Shown here: positions 32,182-40,704 of the stretch, one piece after another | Layout: each line of letters starts with the position of its first letter | Position numbering within the stretch: position 1 is the first letter of the stretch | DNA from: CALARM01 sp964431735 | Lineage (GTDB): Bacteria > Vulcanimicrobiota > SpSt-956 > JAKJGF01 | Direction of reading: 5' to 3' | Assembly: GCA_964431735.1 (NCBI GenBank) | Contig: CAYSLJ010000032.1 | Coordinates: forward strand, 1 to 49,814 | DNA length: 49,814 nucleotides | Notes under the pieces: model-generated | Database searches by the model: none | Seen by the model: only the letters and a program-made list of their open reading frames with translations | Told to the model about the DNA's origin: nothing | Program-made: the position numbers and the translations under genes

Positions 32182-33939
32182 TTAAACAACTCGCCCGGAG
32201 GGCGTTAAGTTCAAAAAGTGCTGTATCGTATCTGCATCAGTTTTTTTCAGCGGGATATTATATTCTTTCATTTTCCTGTATATAGTTTTTCTATCGATAT
32301 TCAATATTCTGGCAGCTTTTGCTTTTTTCCAGCCCGTTCTTTTCAGAGCCTCAATTATGGCTATGGCTGTATCATTTGTTCTGCAGATATTCTGTGTCTG
32401 TGTTAAGGGCAGGTTTTTGAATTCATCCGGTAAGGCCTCCATGGTAATTACAGATTTATCTGTCAGAATAAAAGCATGTTCTATGGTATGTTCAAGTTCT
32501 CTGATATTACCGGGCCAGTAATGGGTCATAAATTTTTTCTGTACATCCTGTGAAATGCCTGTAATATTTTTATTAAATTCCCTGTTGAACTTTTTGATGA
32601 AATGTTCTACCAGTAGATTTATATCATCCCTTCTTTCTCTTAACGGAGGAAGTTTAACCTCCATTACCCTGAGACGGTAATAGAGATCTTCTCTAAAAGT
32701 TCCTTCTCTGACTTTTTTTTCTATATCCTGATTTGTTGATACTATAACCCGGACATCAACATGTATCGTTTCTGTAGAGCCTACAGGCACAATTTCTTTT
32801 TCCTGAATTACTCTTAATAAACGCAATTGCAGTGCAGGTGTTATATCATTTATTTCATCCAGGAAAATAGTTCCTTTATCGGCTTTTTCAAACCATCCTT
32901 TTTTATCTTTAATCGCCCCTGTGAAAGATCCTTTTACATGTCCGAAAAGTTCGCTTTCCAGAAGGTTTTCCGGCAGTGCGGAACAGTTTACCTTCATGAG
33001 AGGATTATTTTTCCTGTTACCTTTATAATGGAGTGCTTCTGCAATGAGTTCTTTCCCTGTGCCGCTTTCTCCTGTGATTATTACCGTAGATGGCACTGTG
33101 GCAAGTTTTTCCAGAAGAAAATAAAGTTCCTCCATTTTTTTACTTTTCCCTATAATATTATGGTATTGTCCTCTTTCCTGAAGTTTCCTTTCTGTCATTA
33201 CAAGTTCTGTTTCATCCTTTATTACAATAACTGCTCCTCCCGCTTCATCGGTTATGTTTATTAAAGGAGTTATATTCAGAGTAATTATTTGTAATGCTCT
33301 GCGGTTTAAATGACATTCAATACGGTATAATTCGGCATGTTCCTTTGTATTAACAGTCTTTTCAACAGCTTCCAGAAAATCTTCTATGCCGTGGTAATTG
33401 AGCAGTTTTTTTAAAGAGATGTTTCTGGAATCATCGGGCAGATTGAATATAATTTTTGCCGTTTCATTCAATTCCAGAATATTCAGGTCTTCATCTACGG
33501 AAATAATTCCGTCTTTCACACTGGCAAATATTGCCTGAAGATTCCTGCGATATCTTTCTTTTTCTTCTAAAATTCTTTTGTATTCCAGTGCTATTCTGGC
33601 TGCATGAATAATTTGCTCTTCTTTGACCGGTTTGGTTAAATAATCAAAGGCGCCGGATCTGATAGCTTCCACTGCAGTGTTAATATTGGGATAGCCTGTG
33701 AGCATTATAACAGGACAGATAAGATGTTTTTCTTTTATGATTTTTAATAAATCAATTCCTGTTTTTCCTCCAAGCGCTATATCTGCAAATATTAAATCAA
33801 AAACATGTTCTTCTATTTTCTTTAAAGCCTCATTATAGTTACATGCATCATTCACCTCATAACCGGCTTTTGAAAGAAAAGACCGGAAAGTATATCTCAG
33901 ACCCTTTTCATAATCAACTATTAGAATTTCTGGTTTCAT
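32182..33939 (-). CDS. Sigma-54-dependent response regulator (NtrC-type, REC-PAS-AAA+-Fis)
   Basis: I prefer the ATG at 33939 (585 residues) to one five codons earlier. The receiver (about 1-120) has ILIVDYEKG, FADIALGGKTG with the phospho-acceptor Asp, and TKPVK; the usual second acidic Asp is Tyr (VDYE). A PAS segment follows (AIFASVKDGIISVDEDLNIL). The AAA+ domain (about 255-490) has Walker A GESGTGKELIAEALH, the sigma-54 loop ESELFGHVKGSFTGA, Walker B GTIFLDEI and RLRVMEVKLPPLRERRDDI. The Fis-type HTH is at the C-terminus (AARILNIDRKTIYRKM). GSFTGA instead of GAFTGA is a tolerated variant. It activates sigma-54 promoters; targets are not visible, apart from possible sites at 34090-34120. 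Confidence 0.94.
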   Translation of the reverse strand: MKPEILIVDYEKGLRYTFRSFLSKAGYEVNDACNYNEALKKIEEHVFDLIFADIALGGKTGIDLLKIIKEKHLICPVIMLTGYPNINTAVEAIRSGAFDYLTKPVKEEQIIHAARIALEYKRILEEKERYRRNLQAIFASVKDGIISVDEDLNILELNETAKIIFNLPDDSRNISLKKLLNYHGIEDFLEAVEKTVNTKEHAELYRIECHLNRRALQIITLNITPLINITDEAGGAVIVIKDETELVMTERKLQERGQYHNIIGKSKKMEELYFLLEKLATVPSTVIITGESGTGKELIAEALHYKGNRKNNPLMKVNCSALPENLLESELFGHVKGSFTGAIKDKKGWFEKADKGTIFLDEINDITPALQLRLLRVIQEKEIVPVGSTETIHVDVRVIVSTNQDIEKKVREGTFREDLYYRLRVMEVKLPPLRERRDDINLLVEHFIKKFNREFNKNITGISQDVQKKFMTHYWPGNIRELEHTIEHAFILTDKSVITMEALPDEFKNLPLTQTQNICRTNDTAIAIIEALKRTGWKKAKAARILNIDRKTIYRKMKEYNIPLKKTDADTIQHFLNLTPSGRVV

Positions 33940-34089
33940 ATATCTTCTTCTCATTATTTATTTTTTACTTTTTATAAAAAATCATCGATATTATTTATTA
34001 TAACATTTTTTTACTTATTTATCGATTGTATAAAATTAATAAATTTCATTCCCGGCAGAATCTGACAGTATCTCCATGTAATTTTTAAA

Positions 34090-34120
34090 TTGCCACACTT
34101 TTGCCACGCTTTTGCCGCAT
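34090..34120. promoter_or_regulatory. Three 11-bp-spaced TTGCC(A/G)C direct repeats
   Basis: TTGCCACACT, TTTGCCACGCT and TTTGCCGCATA follow one another at an 11-bp period, so the sites face the same side of the helix. They lie upstream of the sigma-54 activator gene and of the radical SAM gene. They resemble an enhancer-binding site cluster; a full TGGCAC-N5-TTGC sigma-54 promoter was not found. The rest of 33940-34277 is plain A/T-rich DNA with a weak ATCGATA dyad. Confidence 0.4.
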
Positions 34121-34277
34121 AATTTGTATTTGTGTCCCTGTGCTACACTTTGAAAAATTTTCCCTGAGTCTTTTACTTTTTTACAAATTTTCTTTACCTT
34201 ATGTTTACACTGTTTCCCGGCTATATATTTAAAAAAAATATTTTCTGGTTCCTATTCTGCCTTATAAATATACAGAC

Positions 34278-34369
34278 TTACTGAGGTAAGCATAAATAAT
34301 GCATATTTAACTCTCGTGACGCGTAACGGGAGGAAACAATTATTACATGCTGATGCTCAAGGTCAGTAA
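34278..34369 (+). repeat. Composite repeat family A, full copy
   Basis: The element runs from TTACTGAGGTAAGCATAA through CTCGTGACGCGTAACGGGAGG to ATGCTCAAGGTCAGTAA. The ends are 18-bp imperfect terminal inverted repeats and the core is a heptamer array. It ends 22 bp before the radical SAM start. Confidence 0.75.
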
Positions 34370-34391
34370 TAGTTTATGAAAGAAGAATTGC

Positions 34392-35834
34392 ATGAAAGAA
34401 AAATGTAACAAAATCAAAAAAATTGTAATGGTAGAACCAAAAGCTCCCGATATTCATATCTTCAGCTTCAAACCTCTTCCCAGGCTCGGAACCATCATTC
34501 TCGGAACAATCATGAAAGAAAGAGGTTATGATGTAACTATCGTGGTGGAAGAAATTCATCCTCTGAAAGACGAGATCTTTGACGGTGTTGACCTTGCAGG
34601 TATTTCAACAACAACGTCAACAGCTACCGGGGCCTATTCTCTGGCTGATAAGTTAAGGGCGAGAGGTATAATAGTTGTAATGGGCGGACCTCATGTAACG
34701 TTTATGCCAGAAGAAGCCATATTACATGCAGATTATGTTGTAATGGGTGAAGGAGAGGAGGTTTTTCCTTCTCTCGTAGAAAAACTGGATAGGCAGGAAA
34801 AAATATATCCGGCGCCGGGTCTGGCAGTCAGAGGAGAAGAAATTTCTTACAGTCACTATCCTCTGTTAGACGATCTTGATAAAATCCCCATACCGGATTT
34901 CTCTCTCGTAAAGGGCATGAAGCCATGTTATAATACGAGCCGTAAAGAAACCATACCGGTACAGGCTTCCCGCGGTTGCCCCTTTGCCTGTAATTTCTGT
35001 TCCGTAACAGGCATGTTCGGAACAAAGTTTCGCCACAAGAGTATATCCAGGGTGATGGAAGAGGTTGAGAGATATAACACAAAAAAACATCATATATTCT
35101 TTTATGATGACAATCTTGCTGCAGATAAAAGGTGGCTGAAAAATCTGTTGAATGAGTTTATAAAGAATAAAATGAAATTCCCATGGTCTGCCCAGGTACG
35201 GGTGGATATCTATAAAGATGAAGAATTACTTGATCTTATGGTAGAAAGTCATTGTAAAAATCTGTCCATAGGTTTTGAGTCCATAAATCCTGATACCCTG
35301 ATAAATATTAACAAAAGACAGACGGAAGAGGAGATTAAAGAGGGAGTTTCTGTTTTTGAGAAAAAGAAAATTTCAGTCCATGGCATGTTTGTTTTCGGAT
35401 TTGATACTGATACTGTTGAATCTCTGGAAAAAACCGTTCTCTTTGCAAAGGATTCAGGTATAAATACAGTTCAGTTTCTTATACTTACCCCCCTGCCCGA
35501 CACAAAAAGTTATAACGATCTGAGAAGAGATGAAAGAATATTCTTTAATGACTGGTCTTATTATGATGGCCATCATGTCACATTCTGGCCCGAACATATG
35601 GATCCTCTTTTACTTCAAAAAATACAGATAAAGGGTCATGCAGATTTTTACAGTTTTAACAGACTTCTGAAAAAAGTTATAACAACACATTTCGGCGATG
35701 CCGCTATTTATGCATATGCAAAAAACATCAATCGTTTATGGCAGAGAAGTAATAAACTCTTTATGAAATCTCTGGATTTTATTTCTCAGTCAGGTAAATC
35801 TTCTGCAGATAATCAGGTTTATCATACGATTTAA
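34392..35834 (+). CDS. B12-binding radical SAM protein (1)
   Basis: The 480-residue protein has a B12-binding-like Rossmann domain at residues about 30-150 (LGTIILGTIMKERGYDV, GISTTTSTATGAY, VVMGGPHVTFMPEEA, YVVMGEGEEVFPSLV). The radical SAM core spans about 190-400 with ASRGCPFACNFCSV, the CxxxCxxC cluster motif. IGFESINPDTLININKRQT and FGFDTD are conserved strands of the barrel. The C-terminal part is unassigned. It resembles the BchE/HpnJ-like class B group; the DxHxxG cobalamin motif is not obvious, so the domain may not bind B12. The substrate is unknown. It seems to be a single-gene transcript. Confidence 0.87.
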   Translation: MKEKCNKIKKIVMVEPKAPDIHIFSFKPLPRLGTIILGTIMKERGYDVTIVVEEIHPLKDEIFDGVDLAGISTTTSTATGAYSLADKLRARGIIVVMGGPHVTFMPEEAILHADYVVMGEGEEVFPSLVEKLDRQEKIYPAPGLAVRGEEISYSHYPLLDDLDKIPIPDFSLVKGMKPCYNTSRKETIPVQASRGCPFACNFCSVTGMFGTKFRHKSISRVMEEVERYNTKKHHIFFYDDNLAADKRWLKNLLNEFIKNKMKFPWSAQVRVDIYKDEELLDLMVESHCKNLSIGFESINPDTLININKRQTEEEIKEGVSVFEKKKISVHGMFVFGFDTDTVESLEKTVLFAKDSGINTVQFLILTPLPDTKSYNDLRRDERIFFNDWSYYDGHHVTFWPEHMDPLLLQKIQIKGHADFYSFNRLLKKVITTHFGDAAIYAYAKNINRLWQRSNKLFMKSLDFISQSGKSSADNQVYHTI

Positions 35835-35839
35835 AATCT

Positions 35840-35867
35840 CGTGACGCGTAACGCGTTACGCGTCACG
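35840..35867 (+). repeat. Heptamer array 6 bp after a stop codon
   Basis: CGTGACG, CGTAACG, CGTTACG, CGTCACG and then GGGAGGA. The array is a near-palindrome and begins just past the radical SAM stop. Confidence 0.75.
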
Positions 35868-35916
35868 GGAGGAAAACTTTTACCAGGACTTACGCAAAAA
35901 GTAAAGAGAAGCCTGT

Positions 35917-36205
35917 CATTGCGAGCGAAACGAAGCAAGCCCATCATTTATTAAAGTTTTTTCAAAACTTATAAAAATTTTAGAAAGAGCCTTGAATTTA
36001 CTATGCTTTATTTATATGACTGAAGTCAGTAACATAAATGGTGTTATGAAACAGTGTAAAACTATAGTTATTTTATCTGAATAATTTAAAGGTATAGGAA
36101 TTTTCATTTTTGACCAGGATTATAGGATTACCAGGATGATAAATAGAATTACTTTACTTGAAATTTTTAATCCCGGTAATTCTTTAATCCCGAAAATCTC
36201 GGTCA
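35917..36205. repeat. Dispersed-repeat fragments in a 690-bp gene-free region
   Basis: GTCATTGCGAGCGAAACGAAG at 35916-35936 (one base over is cut here) belongs to a word seen in many bacterial intergenic repeats. At 36111-36205 TGACCAGGATTATAGGATTACC is the left arm (TGACCAGGAT, TAGGATTACC) of an imperfect inverted repeat closed by GGTAATTCTTTAATCCC and CTCGGTCA. No gene is seen between 35870 and 36520. Confidence 0.5.
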
Positions 36206-36368
36206 AAAATAAAGCTTTAGATAAAAATTAAATAAAGGCAGTTTATCTAAATAATTTAAGAAGGTTTTTTGAATTTTTCTGTAGAATATTTTTTATGAAA
36301 TAGTTTATATTTAGCTCTCAGGGACTGTAAGAAAATAACCCTGGTAAATTGTTAGAACGGTTATCATC

Positions 36369-36502
36369 CTCGCGTCACGCGTTACGCGTTACGCGTAACG
36401 ATATAGACGTAAATATGATTGGGTTATTTCTTGACAACCCCTTAATGCGATACACGAATATAAACCTTTACACGTCAAGCGTTACACGTTACGCATCACG
36501 CA
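36369..36502 (-). repeat. Two heptamer arrays upstream of the flavin reductase genes
   Basis: CGCGTCACGCGTTACGCG at 36370-36402 and a degenerate set (CGTCAAG, CGTTACA, CGTTACG, CATCACG) at 36471-36500. They make a spurious 63-codon frame (36349-36540). Confidence 0.7.
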
Positions 36503-36520
36503 ATCAAGGAGGTTATTTTC

Positions 36521-37261
36521 ATGAAAGTTCTTGCCATTAACGGTTCTCCAAGAGGAGAAAAAAGCAGTACTGCCCATATGTTAAATCCGCTTCTTGAAGG
36601 TATGAAACGGGCCGGTGCCACCACTGAAATTGTACATCTGAGTAAACTGAAAGTCAATCACTGCGTGGGATGTTACATGTGCTGGACAAAAACACCGGGT
36701 AAATGTATACAGAAAGATGACATGGAAACTTTACTTGAGAAGTTTGTTAATTCAGATGCAGTCGTCCTGGGCACACCACTCTATCATTTTACTATGTCAG
36801 GCCTGCTTAAAAATTTTATAGAAAGGACTCTTCCCTTATGTGAACCATGGCTTGTAGAAAACCCTAATATACCCGGTGCTACGACCCATCCTGAACGTTA
36901 TAAAAAACCATCTGCCATGGCTCTTGTGTCACCATGCGGTTTCCCTGAATTCAGCCATTTCGATGCCCTTTCTGCATGGTTTAAACATTATGTGAAAGAT
37001 GTTGGAAGGAAAAATCTCGGTGAAATTTACAGACCTTCTGCGGAAGCACTGAGCAGAGAAGAGATGCAGGATTACTTTAAAACTTATTATGACAGTGTCC
37101 GTACTGCAGGGGAAGAAATGATAAAACTCGGCTCTATTTCGGAAGATGTGGAGGAACAGCTTAAATGGAATTTATTCCCCGGTGATTCGGAATCTTTTAG
37201 AAAAAGGGCAAATGAACACTGGACTGCAATGATAGAAAAATATAAGAAACAGGACTGTTGA
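36521..37261 (+). CDS. NADPH-dependent FMN reductase / iron-sulfur flavoprotein-like (1)
   Basis: The ATG at 36521 has AAGGAGGTTATTTTC upstream. The 246-residue flavodoxin-fold protein starts KVLAINGSPRGEKSSTAHML, the FMN phosphate loop. NHCVGCYMCWTKTPGKC (about 45-62) has four Cys spaced like the compact cluster motif of archaeal and bacterial iron-sulfur flavoproteins. GTPLYHFTMSGLLKNFIER is the second conserved segment, and ALVSPCGFPE the third. The extra Cys suggests an Fe-S cluster. It pairs with the next gene, 14 bp on, so they probably form a two-component reductase operon. Confidence 0.88.
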   Translation: MKVLAINGSPRGEKSSTAHMLNPLLEGMKRAGATTEIVHLSKLKVNHCVGCYMCWTKTPGKCIQKDDMETLLEKFVNSDAVVLGTPLYHFTMSGLLKNFIERTLPLCEPWLVENPNIPGATTHPERYKKPSAMALVSPCGFPEFSHFDALSAWFKHYVKDVGRKNLGEIYRPSAEALSREEMQDYFKTYYDSVRTAGEEMIKLGSISEDVEEQLKWNLFPGDSESFRKRANEHWTAMIEKYKKQDC

Positions 37262-37275
37262 TTGGAGGTTTCCCT

Positions 37276-38037
37276 GTGAAAATACTTGCCATTAATTCCA
37301 GTTACAGAGGCGAGAAAGGTTATACAGCTTTTCTTATAGATAAGGTTTTTACCGGTGCAGAATCTGCCGGCGCGGACTGTGAGACAATTACACTGTCAAA
37401 ATTGAAGATAAACAGATGTATTGCCTGTGACAGATGTCAGACAGAAGAGCATTTTCTTAAATGTATTTATGAAGATAAAGATGATGTAAAAGAAATTTTT
37501 AATAAAATGACAGAAGCGGATATAATAATCTATGGCACTCCTGTATATATATTCAGTATGTCAGGACTGTTAAAGATTTTTCTGGACAGATTTTATTCTA
37601 CATCCCATGTATATGATCTGAAGATTTCGAAAAGCGGTATGTTTTTCCACCATGTAACAGAGGAAATAGCAGGGAAACCTTTTGTTCCTCTTATTTGCTG
37701 TGATAATGTTGAAAACGAGACACCTGAGAATATTATCAGATATTTTAAGACTTTTTCTAAATTTATGGATGCACCTCAGGTGGGACTACTTCTCAGGCAG
37801 GCAGGAGCACTTGTGGGACATGGCAGGGACCGGGAAAGAGAAAAGAAATTTCCTGAAATACTTGATGCATATAAAGCTTTTGAACAGGCAGGAGCGGAAC
37901 TGGCAAATCTCGGTTATATAAAGAAATCCACCCTGAAGAAAGCAAATAAGAAGATTGTCCCATCTCTTCCGCCTGTAAGATTTATTAAGAAATATGCCAT
38001 TGAATATGCCAGGAAAGAGATGGGCAGGCAGGTATGA
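37276..38037 (+). CDS. NADPH-dependent FMN reductase / iron-sulfur flavoprotein-like (2)
   Basis: The start is GTG at 37276 (GGAGG at a 7-nt spacing); a TTG at 37258 belongs to the Shine-Dalgarno region. The 253 residues start VKILAINSSYRGEKGYTA. The cluster-like motif is NRCIACDRCQTEEHFLKC (about 46-63), and GTPVYIFSMSGLLKIFLDR is conserved. The C-terminus is basic (RKEMGRQV). It is a diverged paralogue of the preceding gene and probably derives from a tandem duplication. The electron acceptor is unknown. Confidence 0.88.
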   Translation: MKILAINSSYRGEKGYTAFLIDKVFTGAESAGADCETITLSKLKINRCIACDRCQTEEHFLKCIYEDKDDVKEIFNKMTEADIIIYGTPVYIFSMSGLLKIFLDRFYSTSHVYDLKISKSGMFFHHVTEEIAGKPFVPLICCDNVENETPENIIRYFKTFSKFMDAPQVGLLLRQAGALVGHGRDREREKKFPEILDAYKAFEQAGAELANLGYIKKSTLKKANKKIVPSLPPVRFIKKYAIEYARKEMGRQV

Positions 38038-38062
38038 ACAGTGTGTAAAAGCTCATGCCTGA

Positions 38063-39586
38063 CTACTTGAGTATAAGCCCCTGTCCCGGTTCATACCGGG
38101 GAAATCCTGCCTGTAAGTAATGTCTATGGCTTCCCATGCACCAGATAGTGAAATTTTTATGATCCCCTGAAACAATATATCCATAGGACGGAGCTTCTGT
38201 TTTCGTAGGAAAAATACTTTTCTTTCTGTTCGGACATTCAGGTATATGTTTTATATACGATATACCTGTATCTGTTCTGGCCAGAATTTTTTCAAGGCTG
38301 TCAGGATAGAGTTCTTTATTGTCTGTATGATACATTTCCAGCGCGGTGGCAATATTTTTTATATTTGATTCACATGCGGCCAGTTTCCCTGATTCCCTTG
38401 TATTCCTGAACCCCGGATACATGATGAATATGATGAAAAACAGAAAACCTGCCAGTATTACATTACATCCGATTGCTTCATTTACAGGTTCATATGAAAT
38501 ATTTATGTTTTTTCTTGATGCTATTGCTCCTGCTATGGAAAAACAAAGCCCTGCCACAGGACATGTCCATATTGCAATAATAGCAATACCTGATAGAATA
38601 TTAATAATAAATTCGAACAGACCTGTGACAGAGTTGCTGAAGACGGAACAAAATATTATAATCAACCAGCTGAGCAAAGGCACTATTACTGTGGCCCAGG
38701 CAAGTCTTTTCCCTGTAATTGACAGTGTGTTCGGAAGTACCTTCCATTTCTTTTCATCTTCATAGGAAGAAGATGTGCCTGAATATTTCATAAGGGCTTC
38801 GCTGAATTCTCTTATACTTATGTATCTTTTAAGTGGTTCAAGCTGAATTGCTCTTCTTATTATGCTTTCAAGTATTTCAGATATATTATTATTGAGTGAT
38901 TTCATTGGAGGGAATGTAAATGGTTTTAATGAAGGATCATATTTTGTGAGCATCTGAAATAATATGACACCGAGACCGAATATATCGCTCTGCGGTGTGG
39001 ATTGCCCTCTTCCTTTATATTGTTCCGGCGCTGCATAGCCTGGAGATCCATAATTAAACGTATCCGTATTTTTATCGGGATTATAATACCGGGCTATGCC
39101 GAAATCTACAAGTTTTGGTTTCCCTTCAGGTGTTATGATAATATTTGAAGGTTTCAAGTCTCTGTAGACAACAGGCTGATGAAAGGAATTGTGAAAGTAA
39201 TCCAGTATGGATGCGATTTCAACTGTCCATTTTATTGCATCATCTTCATTTATCGGCCCTTCCGAAGTATTTATAATTTCTTCCAGTGTTTTCCCTTCAA
39301 TATAATCCATTGCAATATAATCTTTCCCGTCGTGGCTGAAGACTCCGTACATTCCGGGAACCCCCTCATGGTCGAATTTTGCCATGAATTCGGCTTCTCT
39401 GAAAAATATTTCCTTTGCTGCTGAAGGATCAAGCCCTGCCTGAGGTGTAAAAAAAAGCTCTTTTACTACAAATTTTTTATCATCTTTTACCCTTTCTACA
39501 AGATATACATTGCCCATAGCGCCTTTACCGAGTATGGTAACTACTCTGTAAATATTATTGAGGACTATTCCTCTTTTCAGAATCAT
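38063..39586 (-). CDS. Ser/Thr kinase with membrane helices and C-terminal pseudopilin-like domain (4)
   Basis: The ATG at 39586 has AGAGGTGATTAAT upstream. The 507 residues contain a kinase domain with ILGKGAMGNVYLVE, VVKEL, VYRDLKPSNIII, VDFGIARYY and GYAAPEQYKGRG, all intact. Membrane segments lie at about 305-400. The tail has FIIFIMYPGFRNTRESGKLA, ESNIKNIATALEMYHTDN and YP, then ends RYEPGQGLILK. MYPGFRNTRESG replaces IPNFLKARxSG, so the pilin-like hinge is diverged. It is closest in layout to copy 1 but lies 19 kb away, convergent with the flavin reductases. Confidence 0.85.
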   Translation of the reverse strand: MILKRGIVLNNIYRVVTILGKGAMGNVYLVERVKDDKKFVVKELFFTPQAGLDPSAAKEIFFREAEFMAKFDHEGVPGMYGVFSHDGKDYIAMDYIEGKTLEEIINTSEGPINEDDAIKWTVEIASILDYFHNSFHQPVVYRDLKPSNIIITPEGKPKLVDFGIARYYNPDKNTDTFNYGSPGYAAPEQYKGRGQSTPQSDIFGLGVILFQMLTKYDPSLKPFTFPPMKSLNNNISEILESIIRRAIQLEPLKRYISIREFSEALMKYSGTSSSYEDEKKWKVLPNTLSITGKRLAWATVIVPLLSWLIIIFCSVFSNSVTGLFEFIINILSGIAIIAIWTCPVAGLCFSIAGAIASRKNINISYEPVNEAIGCNVILAGFLFFIIFIMYPGFRNTRESGKLAACESNIKNIATALEMYHTDNKELYPDSLEKILARTDTGISYIKHIPECPNRKKSIFPTKTEAPSYGYIVSGDHKNFTIWCMGSHRHYLQAGFPRYEPGQGLILK

Positions 39587-39658
39587 ATTAATCACCTCTG
39601 AAATTTATTATATCATGGAATTTTTATGAAGTGGTCATTAATTTTATGATAGTCACTG

Positions 39659-39704
39659 GTAATGTGTGATGCGTAATACGTGATGCGTAATGTGTAATGC
39701 GTGA
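39659..39704 (+). repeat. Degenerate TRATGCG heptamer array
   Basis: About six units of T(A/G)ATG(C/T)G type (TAATGTG, TGATGCG, TAATACG, TGATGCG, TAATGTG, TAATGCG) are followed by TGAC. It lies 70 bp upstream of kinase 4. Confidence 0.7.
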
Positions 39705-39806
39705 CATATCTTCACTACTCATTATTTTTCATAATCAGGCAGGAATTTTATATCAAAATTTTGAACTATTTAATACAATCACGTATTTTTATGAAAGGAG
39801 GAGATA

Positions 39807-40415
39807 GTGGTTATTGAAATAATTGTTAAATTTTTCCCTTCCTGTGAGCTTATACTCATAGTTTTACTTCTTCTCTTCAACTCGGAATATAAAACAGGTG
39901 AGGGAAGTTTTTTGATGACTGTAAATCAATCCAATATTATAGAAGGACATATTGCTTTTGATATTACAGAGGGAAAAGAAAAAATAAGTCTTAATTTCAC
40001 TCAGAGAAATTTCACGGAAAAGGGGCAGGTTGAAGAACAGAGTGAACAGTGGCTGGTTCTTTTTGATAAGCATAAGAGTTATTCTATAAATAATGTCAGT
40101 AAAACCTACAGTGAAAATGATAACAGTGACAATGTTGCTAATATTATGAAAGAAAGTTTTAATCTGGACAGAGAAGAAAAAAGTGTTTTTTATAAGTTTG
40201 AAATTGCTCCCGGTAAAACTGCCTGTTTTTCAAAATTTGATGAAGGTTCTGCCGGTTATTTAATGCGTATAAAAGATAAAAACCTGAAAAATTTAGTTAC
40301 CTCAATGGAAATTTGTAGTAATGATGTGCTTATTCATGTGGAATTTTTCCCATCAAAAGAAAATGTAAAACCTGAAATATTTGAAATTCCGGAAGGCTAT
40401 AAGAAAGTGAGATAA
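39807..40415 (+). CDS. Exported protein, DUF4412/LolA-like (unknown function)
   Basis: The start is GTG at 39807 with AAAGGAGGAGATA upstream. The 202 residues begin with a hydrophobic stretch ELILIVLLLLF that could be a signal anchor. The body is beta-rich, with repeated strands such as GHIAFDITEGKEKISLNFT and QWLVLFDKHKSYSINNVSK. The end, VLIHVEFFPSKENVKPEIF followed by EIPEGYKKV, matches the C-terminal pattern of DUF4412-type periplasmic proteins. No catalytic residues are seen. It is followed 3 bp later by a zinc-ribbon protein and then an S33-like hydrolase, all in the same direction. Confidence 0.6.
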   Translation: MVIEIIVKFFPSCELILIVLLLLFNSEYKTGEGSFLMTVNQSNIIEGHIAFDITEGKEKISLNFTQRNFTEKGQVEEQSEQWLVLFDKHKSYSINNVSKTYSENDNSDNVANIMKESFNLDREEKSVFYKFEIAPGKTACFSKFDEGSAGYLMRIKDKNLKNLVTSMEICSNDVLIHVEFFPSKENVKPEIFEIPEGYKKVR

Positions 40416-40418
40416 TAT

Positions 40419-40664
40419 ATGGTTGATGTATATGGAATGCCTGACACGGACATGTTAGTCTGCTGTCCTCTTTGTATATCACCTGTAAATAAAGAATTAA
40501 TATTATGTCCTGTCTGCAATGAAGATATGACAGATGACGGCCTTGTTGAAATGACAGTTTATCAGTATAAAACAGAAAATATTAAACTTTGTATTTACTG
40601 CGGGGAACCTATTATGTATATTACCGTAAAATGCCCTGTTTGTAAGAAATGGCAGAGTAAATAA
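40419..40664 (+). CDS. Small double zinc-ribbon protein
   Basis: The 81-residue protein has four CxxC pairs: CCPLC and CPVC in the first half, CIYC and CPVC in the second. This makes two rubredoxin-like zinc ribbons, the second ending CPVCKKWQSK. There is no recognised enzyme domain. Several other proteins in this window (the pseudokinase-kinase and the CheY-like protein) have N-terminal zinc ribbons, so it may belong to the same signalling set. It starts 3 bp after the previous stop and is probably co-translated. Confidence 0.7.
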   Translation: MVDVYGMPDTDMLVCCPLCISPVNKELILCPVCNEDMTDDGLVEMTVYQYKTENIKLCIYCGEPIMYITVKCPVCKKWQSK

Positions 40665-40704
40665 CAGGTTTAACATATTTATAAAAAATGAAAGGATGAA
40701 ATTA

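Noticed and set aside
36349..36540. 63-codon frame upstream of the first flavin reductase
   Set aside because: It is made almost entirely of heptamer repeat sequence and overlaps the Shine-Dalgarno and start of the real gene.
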